Assembly (NCBI GenBank): GCA_964456745.1
Contig: CAYWBW010000010.1
Coordinates: 1-63,339, forward strand
Length of the DNA: 63,339 nt
DNA from: CAYWBW01 sp964456745
Lineage (GTDB): Bacteria; Patescibacteriota; Gracilibacteria; GCA-2401425; JAJOLG01
Direction: 5' to 3'
Below are positions 1 to 10,753 of the stretch, in pieces. The position numbers and the translations under genes are program-made. Within the stretch, counting starts at the first letter, position 1. Every line of letters starts with the position of its first letter. The notes under the pieces were generated by a model that ran no database searches, was not told where the DNA came from, and was given only the letters and a program-made list of their open reading frames with translations.

Positions 1-79
1 GGTTAATTGACATTAACCATAGTATACTTATATATAATTAGTTAGCAATCTCAAACTTTTAAATATATTTTAAACTTTA

Positions 80-182
80 AATTTTATATTTTAAATTAAT
101 TCAAGATGATCTCAAAAACACACTCAATAGCCACAATCTGACTTCTATTTTGAAAAAATAGAAGTAGAATCAGATATTCAAT
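80..182 (+). pseudogene. decayed duplicate of the comM 5' end
   Basis: About 100 bases repeat the upstream region and first codons of the intact comM that starts at 3328. Both copies read MISKTHSIATIGL from their ATG (106 here). The copy then carries one extra base in the run after CTT, which shifts the frame, and similarity stops at about 182. It is a remnant, not a gene. Together with comM it brackets a 3.2 kb toxin-antitoxin island, as if an insertion or recombination had duplicated the start of comM. Confidence 0.85.
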
Positions 183-254
183 GTTTCATAATTTGATTTT
201 TTATAAAATATAAGTATAATCTATATGTATAAAATATATTTATAATTCTTAATT

Positions 255-485
255 ATGAGTCAGGTAATTACTACTACTTTGTCAGAACAGGTTTATGTTT
301 TTTTAAACAATGAGTCAAAAAAATACAAAAGAACTAAGAAAAGTATAATAGAAGAAGCGATAAATTTGTATAAAAAAATAAAACTTGAAAATGAAGTAAA
401 AAAATGATTAGAAGAAAGATATGGGGAATATGGGGATATTAGTAATGAGTCTTTTAGTGTTCAATGTGAATCAGTAAATCAATAA
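255..485 (+). CDS. MazE-like antitoxin (ribbon-helix-helix type)
   Basis: A 76-residue protein with one UGA-Gly. The N-terminal half, TLSEQVYVFLNN followed by KSIIEEAINLYKK, has the strand-helix-helix pattern of RHH antitoxins: a beta strand that pairs in the dimer and binds operator DNA, then two helices. The acidic C-terminal tail is the part that usually wraps and blocks the toxin. The MazF-type toxin starts 3 bases after its stop, a standard antitoxin-first operon. RHH antitoxins normally autoregulate their promoter. The assignment rests on pattern and context, since such short proteins diverge quickly. Confidence 0.75.
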
Positions 486-488
486 AAT

Positions 489-848
489 ATGCTTATAAAT
501 AAATATGATATTATATCAATAAATTTAAATCCAAAAAAATGACATGCTCAAGCATGAATAAGGCCATGCGTGGTAATACAGAGCAATATTTTTAATAAAT
601 ATTCTTCAACAATAATTGTTATTCCTCTTACGACTAGTATGAAAAAAATTTTCCCAAGTGAATTTTTAATTATCCCTTCGAAATCTAACTGACTTCATAA
701 AGAGTCTAGATTTTTATGAAGTCAAATTATTACCGTTGATAAGAAGTTTTTTGTTGAAAAGATAGGAACCTTGGAGTCTGATTATTATTTTCAGATTAAG
801 GAAGCTGTTTGAATTGCTCTTGATTATGATGATGTTTACATGGGTTAA
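489..848 (+). CDS. mazF: MazF/PemK-family endoribonuclease toxin
   Basis: A 119-residue protein. It begins YDIISINLNP, continues with GHAQAGIRPCVVIQSN (the conserved Arg-Pro of the MazF core), VIPLTTS and the C-terminal SRFLGSQIITVDK block, all in the order and spacing of the MazF/PemK fold. These toxins cut mRNA at short sequences and are neutralised by the antitoxin encoded just upstream. Several core glycines are UGA codons. A decayed relative lies at 50728-51050. The fold is clear; RNA specificity cannot be read from sequence. Confidence 0.93.
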
Positions 849-957
849 ATTGTTTTGAAGTTTTGCGATGCTTGAAGTTATAATATGATAATGATTTGAA
901 TTTAATCTTAGAGTTTTCGCGAAATGCCATATTTCATATTATATTTTGATAGATTAT

Positions 958-986
958 TTGTAATTAGGTTGAAAATTTGCTATAAT
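958..986 (+). promoter_or_regulatory. sigma70-type promoter for the gene at 1049
   Basis: TTGTAA and TATAAT are separated by exactly 17 bases, and the ATG of the next gene lies about 60 bases downstream. The AT-rich background raises the chance of random matches, but the -10 is perfect and the spacing ideal. Confidence 0.5.
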
Positions 987-1048
987 AATATGAATACATA
1001 ATCAATGATTGAGTTTATGTATACAACTAATCAAAATATAGAAATTAA

Positions 1049-2503
1049 ATGGATAATTTAGATATAGAAGGTATAAGTGATGCTGACAATTCAGGAATCT
1101 TATTGGATTCTTTGTCAGAATGAGAAAATATTGTTATTAATGAGATTAATAGTTTATTAGAAAGTTGACGTGCTGATTTGGCAATTAAAGTATGCGGAGA
1201 AAATGATTGTGATACAGGTAATCCATTATTTTATGAAGCTGCTATAATTTGTTTTCAAAAGTCATTTGATGATTATTCATTATGTTCTATATCTGTATTG
1301 AATGAGTCTGAAAACATTTATAGAATATTTAATCTTAGCACAAAAAACTCAGTGATAAATAATATTCTTTTAACAAAAGCTAAAATTGCTTTGAAAAATT
1401 GAAGAGCTGAAGCTGCTATGTGGTATTTTGATACATTTGATCTTGATATACAAGATCCTGCAATCCAAGAATATGCTGCAAAATGTGTGAATACATATTT
1501 ACATAATTATTTTTCTCTTGAGGAAGCCTATAAAGTCTATGTAACTTTTAATTTAAGCAAAAGAAAAATTGAATTCAATGATAATTTAGTTAAATTATTT
1601 AAAGAGTTACTAAATAATGGTGATTTTAACAATATAAATTTTATTTGTAATAATTTTGATATTTATCCTAATGTGAAAATACGAGAATTTTTGTTAAAAT
1701 ATAATGTAAATGAGAATTTTGATAGTTTTTATAATGAAATTGATTTAATAAGTGGGAAAGTTAATTTGAATGGTGATATTACGAATCAGTTATCAGTTTT
1801 ATGTGATCATATTTGAAGTGATGAATTGAACAAGTATCCAGTTGTGTTAAGTCAAGAGCGCAGTTCTAATATTGCTCAAGTAAATTGATTTCAGCAAAAA
1901 TGGTTAAATGCCAAGAGATCTTATATAAAGATTGAAAATCCAAAAAGTAGAGCTTTGGTTTTATATTTTAGAGATTATGAATCAAAAGACAATGGTCATG
2001 AAATGAATAGGCTGGATTTTTTAGTGAGTGCTTGGGTGTTAGAAAAATATATTTCAGAATGACGTTCTCAAGTTTTTGACAATATTGTTTTAGTTTCTAG
2101 AAAGCCAAATTTATATCCAAAATCTATACATCAACTATGTCCAAGTATTGTATACAAAAATAAAAAATGAGAATCTTTTAAAGAAGCATGTTCAGTGGGG
2201 GCTAATGTAATTCATTATACACATTGAACTCCAGTAGAAAATAGGTTTGCGTCTGTTCCTATTTTATCTTATGCAATGTGGTATAGCGAAGAAAGAATGG
2301 AGGATGTTCAGAAATGTGTAAAATTAAATCTTAATCTTTATAAAAATGATCCATATATAAGCATGACTTCTTTTGAAGGGGAAGTTGATTGTTCAGGTAG
2401 TATATCTGGTGTAATTCATGAAATATTGCGTGCTGTTAGGGAGTGTGAGAATGTGATTATTGAAGAGGCTAATTCAAATGATTTTCCTGAATATTTAATA
2501 TAA
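1049..2503 (+). CDS. hypothetical protein, 484 aa
   Basis: One uninterrupted frame when UGA is Gly. I see no signal peptide or membrane segment. The first 270 residues are acidic and look helical, perhaps repeat-like, with ends such as AKIALKNGRAEAAMWYF that resemble TPR helices. The C-terminal part is more globular, with LVLYFRDYE, a DFLVSAWVLEKY helix and a final IHEILRAVRECENVIIEEA segment. No known catalytic motif is recognisable. The gene stands alone between the two toxin-antitoxin operons, with its own promoter, so it is probably cargo of the comM-flanked island. Function unknown. Confidence 0.85.
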
Positions 2504-2521
2504 TTGTTCAAGCTAATTTAT

Positions 2522-2538
2522 TTAACAAAAATTTAACA
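2522..2538. promoter_or_regulatory. TTAACA-N5-TTAACA direct repeat
   Basis: Two perfect TTAACA hexamers 11 bases apart, one helical turn, 98 bases upstream of the Phd/PIN operon. The arrangement matches PhoP-box-like sites bound by OmpR/PhoB-type response regulators in Bacillus. An identical site precedes comM at 3263-3279, and weaker ones lie at 10754 and 51163. Confidence 0.4.
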
Positions 2539-2635
2539 GCATTTTCTTACAATTAAGACAATTATTTCTTAAAGCTTGTAATTATTGTAATAAAAGTTTA
2601 TACTATAATTGAAACTTTTATTTAAACTTTATATT

Positions 2636-2878
2636 ATGACAAAATTTATTTCACAAAAAATGCTTTATTCAAATTTTAAAAATGTAAGTGATCAGGTGCA
2701 AGCTTGAGTAACATTTATTGTACTTAAGTATTCAAAGCCAGCCTATAAGATTGTTCCTTTGGTAGATGAAAATAATGATAAAAAAAAATATAAATTATCT
2801 GATTTGAATCAGTTTTGTTTTTCAACTTGAGATTCTAATTTAAGTAAGAGTATAGAAAAGTATGCATATGGACTCTAA
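2636..2878 (+). CDS. Phd/YefM-like antitoxin
   Basis: An 80-residue protein starting MTKFISQKML. The block FKNVSDQVQAGVTFIVLKYSKPAYKIVPL resembles the Phd/YefM core in register: a helix, then a turn to a strand with the typical xxKPxAxLVP-like ending. The divergent C-terminal part would contact the toxin. Its stop overlaps the start of a PIN-domain gene by 11 bases, so the two are translationally coupled. The family is inferred from this weak core plus the partner, and another antitoxin fold is possible. Confidence 0.65.
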
Positions 2879-3248
2879 AATTATTTTTGATAGTTGTGTA
2901 TGGATAGCATTTTTTAATAAAGATGATTCGCAGCATAAAAAAGCTTTGAATGTTTTTAAAAAATATGAGTGATATAATATTATTGTCCCTAGTTTTGTTA
3001 TTTCAGAAGTTTCTGCCGTATTGTTGTATAAATTATGAAAAGAAAAAGTGGATATTTTTATTAATATAATACTTAATACACAATATGTTGATATTGTTTG
3101 AATTTTAGAAGAAAAATTAATTGATTTGTTAAATTCTTATCAAATAAGTGATACAAAAAAACTTTCGTTGGTTGATTTTTCATTGAAGATTATGTCTAAG
3201 AATTCTAAATTAATTACTTTTGATAAGCAATTAATTAAAGAGATTTAA
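2868..3248 (+). CDS. PIN-domain ribonuclease toxin (VapC-like)
   Basis: A 126-residue protein. IIFDSCVWIAFFNKDDSQH gives the first acidic residue in a PIN-type strand. VPSFVISEVSAVLLYKLG supplies the conserved mid-domain Glu, LSLVDFSLKIMSKNS the third acid, and KLITFDKQL the C-terminal Asp. Four acidic residues in this order coordinate Mg2+ in PIN RNases, which typically cut tRNA or rRNA. The ATG lies inside the end of the antitoxin gene. The length is typical of VapC toxins. Confident for fold and role; the target is unknown. Confidence 0.9.
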
Positions 3249-3262
3249 ATCTTAATGATTTT

Positions 3263-3279
3263 TTAACAAAAATTTAACA
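3263..3279. promoter_or_regulatory. TTAACA-N5-TTAACA direct repeat upstream of comM
   Basis: The same 17-base arrangement as at 2522-2538, with an identical AAAAT spacer, placed 48 bases upstream of the comM start codon and just after the PIN toxin stop. This position suits control of comM. Which regulator binds is unknown; none is encoded nearby. Confidence 0.4.
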
Positions 3280-3327
3280 CCTACCAATTAAACTAATTTA
3301 AGTTTATATATTTTAAATTAACTCAAG

Positions 3328-4854
3328 ATGATCTCAAAAACTCACTCAATAGCCACAATATGACTTCATTGTGAAAAAATAGAAGTAGAATCAGACATTC
3401 AAAGATGACTTTCTGCTTTTGCAGTAGTATGACTTTGAGATACTGCTGTACAAGAGTCTAGAGAAAGAGTTAGATCTGCTATTAAAAATGCAAATATGAG
3501 ATTTCCCAATACTAGAATAACTATTAATTTAGCCCCAGCTGATGTAAGAAAAAAATGACCAAGTTATGATTTAGCTATAGCTGTATGAATACTTATATCC
3601 TCAGGACAAGTTAGTATTTGAAATCAATTTTTAGAAGATACAGTGTTTATTTGAGAATTAGCTTTAAATTGAAAATTAAGACATGTTACTTGAGTCTTGC
3701 CTATTACACTTTATGCAAAAGAAAGAGGATTTAAGAGAATTATATTATCAAAATGTGATGCAAATGAAGCTGCATTAGTTCAATGAATTGAAGTTTGGGC
3801 AATTGATAGCTTACAAGAATTTATTTCTTTTACTGAGTGAAATAATCAGATCTTTCCAACTAAATATTCTTATAAAAAAGAAATAAATATTTATATAAAA
3901 AGTTCTTTAGATTTTAAGCATATAAAAGGTCAAGATTTTGTAAAAAGAGCATTAGAGATAAGTGCCGCCTGAGGTCATAACATCCTCCTCAACGGCTCCC
4001 CAGGTTCCTGAAAAACCCTCATGGCAAAATCCCTCCAAACTATTCTACCTGAAATGTCTTTAGATGAGAGCTTAGAAGTAACAAAAATATACTCTGTTGC
4101 AAACAAATTAGATAAACCTCTTATTAGACAAAGACCATTTCGTTCTATTCACCATACAGCTTCTTCAGTATCTATAGTATGATGATGAAATAAACTTAAA
4201 CCAGGTGAGATATCACTAGCCCACAGATGAATATTATTTCTAGACGAGATTGCAGAATTTCCATCATTTGTACTAGAAGTACTTCGTCAACCATTGGAAG
4301 ATCATTGTATTACAATATCAAGAGCTAGTTGATCAGTAGTATTCCCTTCAAAATTTACATTAGTATGAGCAATGAATCCATGCAATTGTTGATATTACAA
4401 AGTGCCAAATGCACAGAAAGAGTGCAATTGTAGTCAACAAATGATTGAGAAATATCAAAAGAAAATCAGTGGACCGCTTCTTGATAGGATTGATATTGTA
4501 TGTGATGTTTCTCCAGTAGAATTTGATGAATTAAAGAAACTTAAAATATGAGAATCATCATACGATATCAGGCAAAGAGTTCAAAAAGCTAGAAATATTC
4601 AAATAAAGAGATTTAAAGATTTAGACATAGTTAGTAATTCAGAAATTTCTCATAGTGATATTAGATATTTCTGCAAAATATCAGAAAGGTCAGAGAATTT
4701 ATTAGAACTTTCAGTTAAGAAATTTAATCTCTCAGTTAGGTCTGTTCATAGAATACTTAAATTAGCCAGGACAATTGCGGATCTCAAATGAAGAGATGAT
4801 ATAGATTTTGAAGATTTGGCTGAGAGTTTGCAATATAGGGGGAGGGGGGATTAG
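3328..4854 (+). CDS. comM: ComM/YifB-family Mg-chelatase-like AAA+ ATPase
   Basis: A 508-residue protein, the usual length for ComM. The N-terminal Lon-protease-like subdomain (residues 1-170) is followed by the AAA+ module: Walker A GSPGSGKT at 223-230, Walker B ILFLDEI with the acids at 306-307, and a Cys-rich insertion (NPCNCGYYKVP, KECNCS) that is usual in this family. ComM is a hexameric branch-migration helicase that promotes integration of incoming DNA during natural transformation. The Walker A region (3961-4050) uses C-ending codons quite unlike the rest of the gene. A remnant of the gene's 5' end lies at 80-182. Confidence 0.96.
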
Positions 4855-4936
4855 CCAATTTATGAAGCCTTAATAAACAAATAATTGTATTATTAGACTC
4901 ATTTGTTAGTATGTATATGAAATTTAATAATTATTC

Positions 4937-5113
4937 ATGATAACTATGATAAAAGCTAAAGGCTCTAAAAAGACTTGAGGAATTCCTCTTTCTGAAACTT
5001 TAAAGAAATTCAAATGAGATGTGCAACCATTAACAGAAGAAGAGAAAAAAACGATTCATAAAGTCGCTGAGTATAAAAATAAGAAGCATTTAATACTTAG
5101 AATGTGAATATAG
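4937..5113 (+). CDS. small hypothetical protein, 58 aa
   Basis: A short, Lys-rich frame: MITMIKAKGSKKTGGIPLSE, then LKKFKGDVQPLTEEEKKTIHK. The SETLKKFKGDVQPLTEEE stretch followed by a helix looks like a small antitoxin or adaptor rather than an enzyme. It overlaps the start of the downstream protease-like gene by 10 bases, so the two are coupled and probably work together. There is a second in-frame ATG three codons after the first. Not recognised. Confidence 0.6.
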
Positions 5114-5502
5114 AAATAAGGAAACATACTCCAATAGTTAAATTATTACTTCAAAGCAAATTTTGAACCTATTTTGAACAAGAGTTTATCGTGGACACTT
5201 GATTTACTTGATATGTACTTTTTCATAACTCAAATGAAGATTTATTGGCTAAAATCAGAAAATTATGAGATTTTACTGATTCTAAATGAAAGATTTTGAT
5301 TTGAAATTGAGAGGAAGTTTCAATAATAGAATGAAGAACCATTTTTAATATCAATAATTATGTTGAAAATGTTGAATTTGTAATAATAAAAGATGTAGAT
5401 ACTAAGATTAAATTTCCTGTTATTTGAATGCAATTTTTAGAATTCTTTAAATCTGAGTTAAATTTGAGTTTTAAAAAATGAACTTTTAATCTTATTTTCT
5501 AA
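5104..5502 (+). CDS. retropepsin-like (clan AA) aspartic protease
   Basis: A 132-residue protein starting at GTG inside the end of the preceding gene; no ATG fits. FIVDTGFTGYVLF (VDTG at 30-33) is the catalytic Asp-Thr-Gly loop of single-domain clan AA proteases, which act as dimers. A second strand block, KILIGNGEEVSIIEG, resembles the flap region, and FPVIGMQFLEFF resembles the hydrophobic-Gly motif near the C-terminus. The DTG glycine is UGA. Small bacterial proteins with this layout are widespread and mostly uncharacterised. The coupled 58-aa protein is a candidate substrate or partner. Confidence 0.8.
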
Positions 5503-5672
5503 GAAGAAGGTTCGGATATTGCACCATATAATTTTTTATTAATTAATATGTAACAAAGAAATATTAATTATAAAAGTCTATGCGAATGTAGATTTATATA
5601 TATAAATGTAGTTATATTTAAACTGTTCTATTAAGTTTATATGCAATAATTTAATATTTTAATTTATCTAAA

Positions 5673-6818
5673 ATGAAATCTAAAAGTAGAAAAACAACAT
5701 ATGTTGTAATGTGATTATTATTTATAATTCTTGTTGTGTGAGGATGGTTTAGTCTGAATATGTTAGAAAATAATTGGGTACCAACTGAAAAAGATTTATC
5801 TTCTTTAAATAAAGAAGATAGACTTCAAATTGTAGAATCTATAAAATATTCTACAGAAGAGTTTAATTTAGAAATGGCTCAAAATGAAGACTTAGAAGAT
5901 GAATCTTTTTTAGAAAGTATGAGTTCATGGACTCGTCCAAAATCAAAGACTTGTAGAAATAGTCATGCATCATGTAGAAATCTTTCTTGTTATGAAGAAT
6001 TATCTTTAGAAAAAAATAAAGAATTATTAATTAAATGAACAGCTTTATCAACTTTTTACTGGAAAAGGGCCATTAATTATGAAGACATGGCTAATAAATT
6101 TAAAAAGAGCAATAATAAATATTATAAATATTTAATTAAAATGCATAATAAATACAACAATTATAGAAATATTTATACTTGTATAATGGAAAATGCAACG
6201 GATGTGGTAAATAAGTACACTGCTTGAAAGACAGATATAACAGTATATTTGAAGGAAGGAATGAGAATATCTAGAGAATTTGGTATTAAGAAAAAATATC
6301 CAGGGCGTGTTGATTGGTCTATGATTTCTAGAACCTTTGAATCCACTGAAGAAGCTAAAAAATTGAATATTGATCCGCAGTCTCCTCCAGTGGTAGAAGT
6401 TAATAACGAAATACAAGTAAGATTTCCAAAACGTAATGTTAAAATATTGATTAGTCATGACGCATATCATTGTTATGATACTACAATAGTGTATTGTCAT
6501 TGATTATATGTAATAACTAATAATTGATGGGGTGTTTCGGCTAATGCTATTCCATTAGGTGGAAGGTCTGGTCATAAAATTGGCGGCAGAGGTTCATCTT
6601 CAGTTTATTGAATTTATGTCGAAGATCTTTCTACACCTGGTATTAAGTGTGAAGCTTTTATTGATAATCCGTATACTACAAATCCAACTTTTGTATCTTG
6701 TGTTTCTGGTATTGGTAAGCATTGTTTAGGTACTTCTAGACGCAATATGCATAGAAGGTGTGTGGCAGAAGATAAGGATTGAAACAAAGTTTCTTCCAAA
6801 AAGTGGGATTTGTATTAG
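5673..6818 (+). CDS. membrane-anchored exported protein, 381 aa
   Basis: After a basic start (MKSKSRKTT), one hydrophobic segment (VVMGLLFIILVVGGWF) forms a signal anchor. The rest should be outside the cytoplasm: an acidic stretch around residues 50-90, a Cys pair region (TCRNSHASCRNLSCYEE), a Lys/Tyr-rich helical zone, and a C-terminal domain with HDAYHCYDTTIVYCHG, NNGWGVSANAIPLGG and several more cysteines. The even spread of Cys suggests disulfides. I do not recognise a family. It has its own intergenic regions on both sides, so it is probably monocistronic. Confidence 0.8.
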
Positions 6819-7035
6819 GATTATATATTGTGAGCAGGGGTACATTTTCTTTAACATAAGAGTTATTAAAAGTATGGCGGATTGTTGGTGATATTTATAT
6901 TACAAGCATGTTTGTTTAATAATATAATAAGGAAACAAATTGTTTTTTTATTTCCAGCAATTGAATATAATAAACCCTCTTGATTCTAAGCTACATTTGT
7001 TTTAAGATGTTTTTGATATTAATCAATAATATTCT

Positions 7036-7608
7036 ATGGACTTAAATAATATTTCTCAAGATCTTAATGATGCCTTTAAAAAGGAAAATCAAATAACAGT
7101 AGCAGAGGCAGTTGCACAAATAAAATTGTGGATTTGAGAAAAAAATTATCCGGCTGCTGAGGATTGAATAAAAGAAATAGAAAAAATTATTCCTGATCTT
7201 GATGACATTGAGGAATTAAAAAAACTTTCTAGATGAGAACAGTCAGAAAATTTACAAAAAAGTTCTGAGAATTTAATAAATGAAGTGGAAAGTGTTCAGG
7301 GTTTGGATAAAGATGATAGAATTATCGCTTGCATGTCTTACATTTGGTTTTTGGCTATGGTTCCACTTTTATTAAAACAAGATTCTAAACTTTGTAAGCA
7401 TCATTGAAAACAGTGACTTATTTATGCCATATTCTTTTTCTTTTTATTAAAATTGTCTAGCCTTGTACCAGGCTTGTGAGGCTTTATGACATGAGTTTTA
7501 AACTTATCTCAAATGATGATTGCAATATATTGAGGAATGAAGGCTTATAAGTGAGAAATGTGGAATGCTCCATTTGTTTGAGAATTTACTAAAAAATTAA
7601 ACTTTTAA
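7036..7608 (+). CDS. Tic20/DUF4870-like membrane protein
   Basis: A 190-residue protein. The first ~95 residues are charged and helical, with KNYPAAEDGIKEIEK suggesting a cytoplasmic domain. The C-terminal half begins DKDDRIIACMSYIWFLAMVPLL, continues with KHHGKQGLIYAIFFFFLL and ends in two more hydrophobic segments. The DDRIIA...SYI...PLL and HxKQG signatures are those of the Tic20/DUF4870 family of small three- to four-helix proteins of unknown bacterial function. It ends 12 bases before gyrA and is probably co-transcribed with it. Confidence 0.75.
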
Positions 7609-7620
7609 AGATAATATATA

Positions 7621-10161
7621 ATGCAAAACCAAGATAATACAGAAAATACTGAAGAAACATCACTTTTAGCTGATAACATTATTGATCAAGATATTGTTTG
7701 AGAAATGAAAGAATCTTATCTTTCATATGCAATGTCAGTAATTATTTCAAGAGCTATTCCTGATGTTAGAGATTGACTTAAACCTGTGCATAGAAGGATT
7801 TTGTATGCTATGTATAAGTTATGAATTACACCATGATGAAAATTTGTTAAGTCAGCTAGGGTTGTTTGAGAAGTAATTGGTAAATATCATCCGCATTGAG
7901 ATACTGCTGTTTATGATTCTATGGTTAGAATGGCTCAGGATTTTTCTATGAGATATCAACTTGTAAAGGGTCAATGAAACTTTTGATCTATAGACTGAGA
8001 CAATGCTGCTGCTATGAGATATACTGAGGTAAAAATGCAGAAAATTACAGTGGATATGATAGTTGATATTGAAAAAGAAACTGTAGCATTTAAAGATAAC
8101 TATGATGGTGCTTTTAGAGAGCCAACTGTGTTTCCAAGTAAAATTCCAGCTCTTTTGTTAAATTGAACAATGTGAATAGCTGTATGAATGGCTACAAATG
8201 TTCCTCCTCATAATCTTATAGAGCTTTGTCATGCTATAAATCATTTATTAGATAATGAAGATGCTATTGTAGATGAATTATTTCAATTTGTGAAATGACC
8301 GGATTTTCCAACCTCGTGAATAATTTATGACACAGAAGCAATTAAAACAGCTTATAGAACTTGAAGATGATCAGTTTTAATGAGATGAAGAGCAGAAATC
8401 GAAGAGAAAAAATCGAAAAATGTAATTATTATTACTGAGCTTCCTTATCAGGTAAATAAAGCAAATTTAATTGTAAAAATATCTGATTTAGTTAGGGATA
8501 AAACTATTATTTGAATTACAGAAATTAGAGATGAATCGGCTAAAGGTTTAATAAGAGTGGTTATTGAATTAAAACGGGATGCTTTTCCAAATAAGATATT
8601 AAATCAACTATATCAAAAGACAGCTTTGCAATCTTCTTTTTGATTTAATGTTGTTGCTCTTGTAGAGTGATGAACTCAGCCAAAGTTATTAAATCTTAAA
8701 GATATATTAGAAGAATTTATTCGTCATAGAGTTGATGTTATTACAAACAGAACCAAGTATGAACTTGATTTAGCAGAGAAGAGAAAACATATATTAGATT
8801 GATTAAAAAAAGCTTTAGATTCAATAGATCAAATTATAAAAACGATAAGAGCTTCACAAACAAAAGAAGAGGCAAAATTAAATTTAATTAAAGAATTTGG
8901 ATTTACAGAGATTCAAACAGATGCAATTCTTGCAATGAGGCTTCAAACTCTTGCAGGACTTGAAAGAAGTAAAATAATAGATGAGCTTGCAGCTAAGGTT
9001 GCTTTTATTGCAGAATGTAAAGATATTTTAGAAAAACCAGAAAGAATTAAAGCTATCATTAAGGAAGAAACTGTTGCAATGATAGAACAATATTGAGATG
9101 AAAGAAGAACTGAAATTGTAGAAGTTGCTCCTTGAAAATTTATTGCTAAAGATACTATACCTAATGTTCCAATGGTTGTGACGATTTCTGAAAAAGGGTA
9201 TATAAAGAGAGTTCCTGAAGATACATATTCTTCTCAAAACAGGTGAGGTAAATGAATTAAGTGATTTTCTGCAGAAGAGGATGTATTGACTCATATGTTT
9301 CATTCAAAAAATCATAATGAATTACTGTTTTTTACAGATAAATGAAGATGTTTCAAATTATCAGTTTATGAAATTCCTCTTGCGTCTAGGGTTGCTAGGG
9401 GTCAGGCTTTAGTTAATTTTTTACAACTTGATAAAGATGAGCTTGTTACTTGAATATTAGATATTACATCTGGTAATTGAAAATATTTATTCATGGCAAC
9501 AACTGACTGAACTATTAAGAAGACCAAGATTGAAGAGTTTAAAAATGTTAGAAGAAGTTGATTAATTGCAATAAAATTAAAGAAATGAAATTTATTAAAA
9601 TGGGTCAAGTTAACAACTTGAATTGATCAAGTAATGCTTGTGACTAGAGAATGAAAATCAATAAGATTTAAAGAGTGAGATGTTAGGTTTATGTGAAGAA
9701 CAGCTGCCTGAGTTAGATGAGTTAGATTAAAATGAGAGGATAAAGTTGTTGAAATGGATGTTTTAGTTGATGCAGAGGATATAAAACTTCTTGTTGTAAT
9801 GGAAAATGGTTTATCTAAGGTAACATCGGTAAAAGAATACAGGATGCAATCTAGATGATGATCATGAGTTAAGGTTGCAAATATTACAAAAAAGACATGA
9901 AAAGTTGCTTGAGCTAAGTTTATTTTACCAAGCGAGAATCAAGATTTGTTATTAATGTCTAATAAATGACTTACAATTAGGGTTCCAGTTGATAGTGTTC
10001 CAAAGAAGGGGCGTGCTACTCAGTGAGTAATTATAATGAGAATGAAAGATCCAAGAGATACTGTTTCGAATATTACATTGATTCCAAGAGAGGATCTTGA
10101 AGATAAAATTGAAGAAACAAATTCTGACGTATCTAAAATAATTGCCTGAGAAAATGTATAG
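7621..10161 (+). CDS. gyrA: DNA gyrase subunit A
   Basis: An 846-residue protein of normal GyrA length. The start matches the family (SYLSYAMSVIISRAIPDVRD). The quinolone-pocket region reads HPHGDTAVYDS, with Thr at the position of E. coli Ser83. The catalytic Tyr is residue 134 (AMRYTEVK). The C-terminal beta-pinwheel contains the GyrA box (QNRGGKG), which wraps DNA and supports negative supercoiling, so this is gyrase and not ParC. Most glycines are UGA. It acts with GyrB, which is not in the window. Confidence 0.98.
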
Positions 10162-10218
10162 TTTTAATGTGTATTATATATAAAGCGTATAGTAATAATA
10201 AATTATTTTTGAATTATT

Positions 10219-10644
10219 ATGTCTCATCTTGTATATATATCTATTTGATCTAATTTATGAAATAAGAAAAGTAATTTAGAAAGGGCTGTTGAGAATTTAA
10301 AAAGTGTTTGAAATATTTCTAAAGTTTCTTCTCATATTCAAACAGAAGCTTGGGGGTTAACAGATCAGGATGATTTTTTAAATGCAGTTTGTGAAATCGA
10401 AACTTCATTAGAACCTGAGATTTTATTAAAAAAACTTTTAGAAATTGAAAATAATATGTGAAGAAAAAGGGGGCTTAGGTGGTGACCTAGAATTATAGAT
10501 TTGGATATTATTAGTTTTGATAAATTGATTTTAAAAAGTAAAAATCTTACTATTCCGCATAAGTATGCAGTTGATAGGGATTTTGTAATGATTCCCTTGA
10601 AAGAGCTGAATAATGATATTTATGATTGGATACTTTCATTATAA
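10219..10644 (+). CDS. folK: 6-hydroxymethyldihydropterin pyrophosphokinase (HPPK)
   Basis: A 141-residue protein. It transfers pyrophosphate from ATP to 6-hydroxymethyl-7,8-dihydropterin in folate synthesis. Motifs are in the usual order: VYISIGSNLGNKKSNLERAV at the N-terminus, the LLEIENNMGRKRGLRWGPR basic loop, the metal-binding RIIDLDIISFD and the IPHKYAVDRDFVMIPL C-terminal signature. The short length fits the single-domain enzyme. folE, another pterin gene, lies at 35031; the other folate genes are not in the window. A strong terminator follows. Confidence 0.95.
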
Positions 10645-10649
10645 TTCTT

Positions 10650-10685
10650 AAGTAACAACGTCATAATGTTGTTACTTAGTTTTTA
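10650..10685 (+). terminator. rho-independent terminator after folK
   Basis: A perfect 10-base stem (AAGTAACAAC / GTTGTTACTT) with an 8-base loop, followed by AGTTTTTAA. It starts 5 bases after the folK stop codon and would end the transcript that includes gyrA and folK. Confidence 0.88.
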
Positions 10686-10753
10686 ATATTAAAAATTGTT
10701 ATTTATTTTAAAATTACAAAAATTAATAATAGAACTTATTCTAGCGCAAGGGG

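Noticed and set aside
5530..5575. AATTAATAT inverted repeat as a terminator
   Set aside because: The stem has only A-T pairs and no T run, so it should be too weak.
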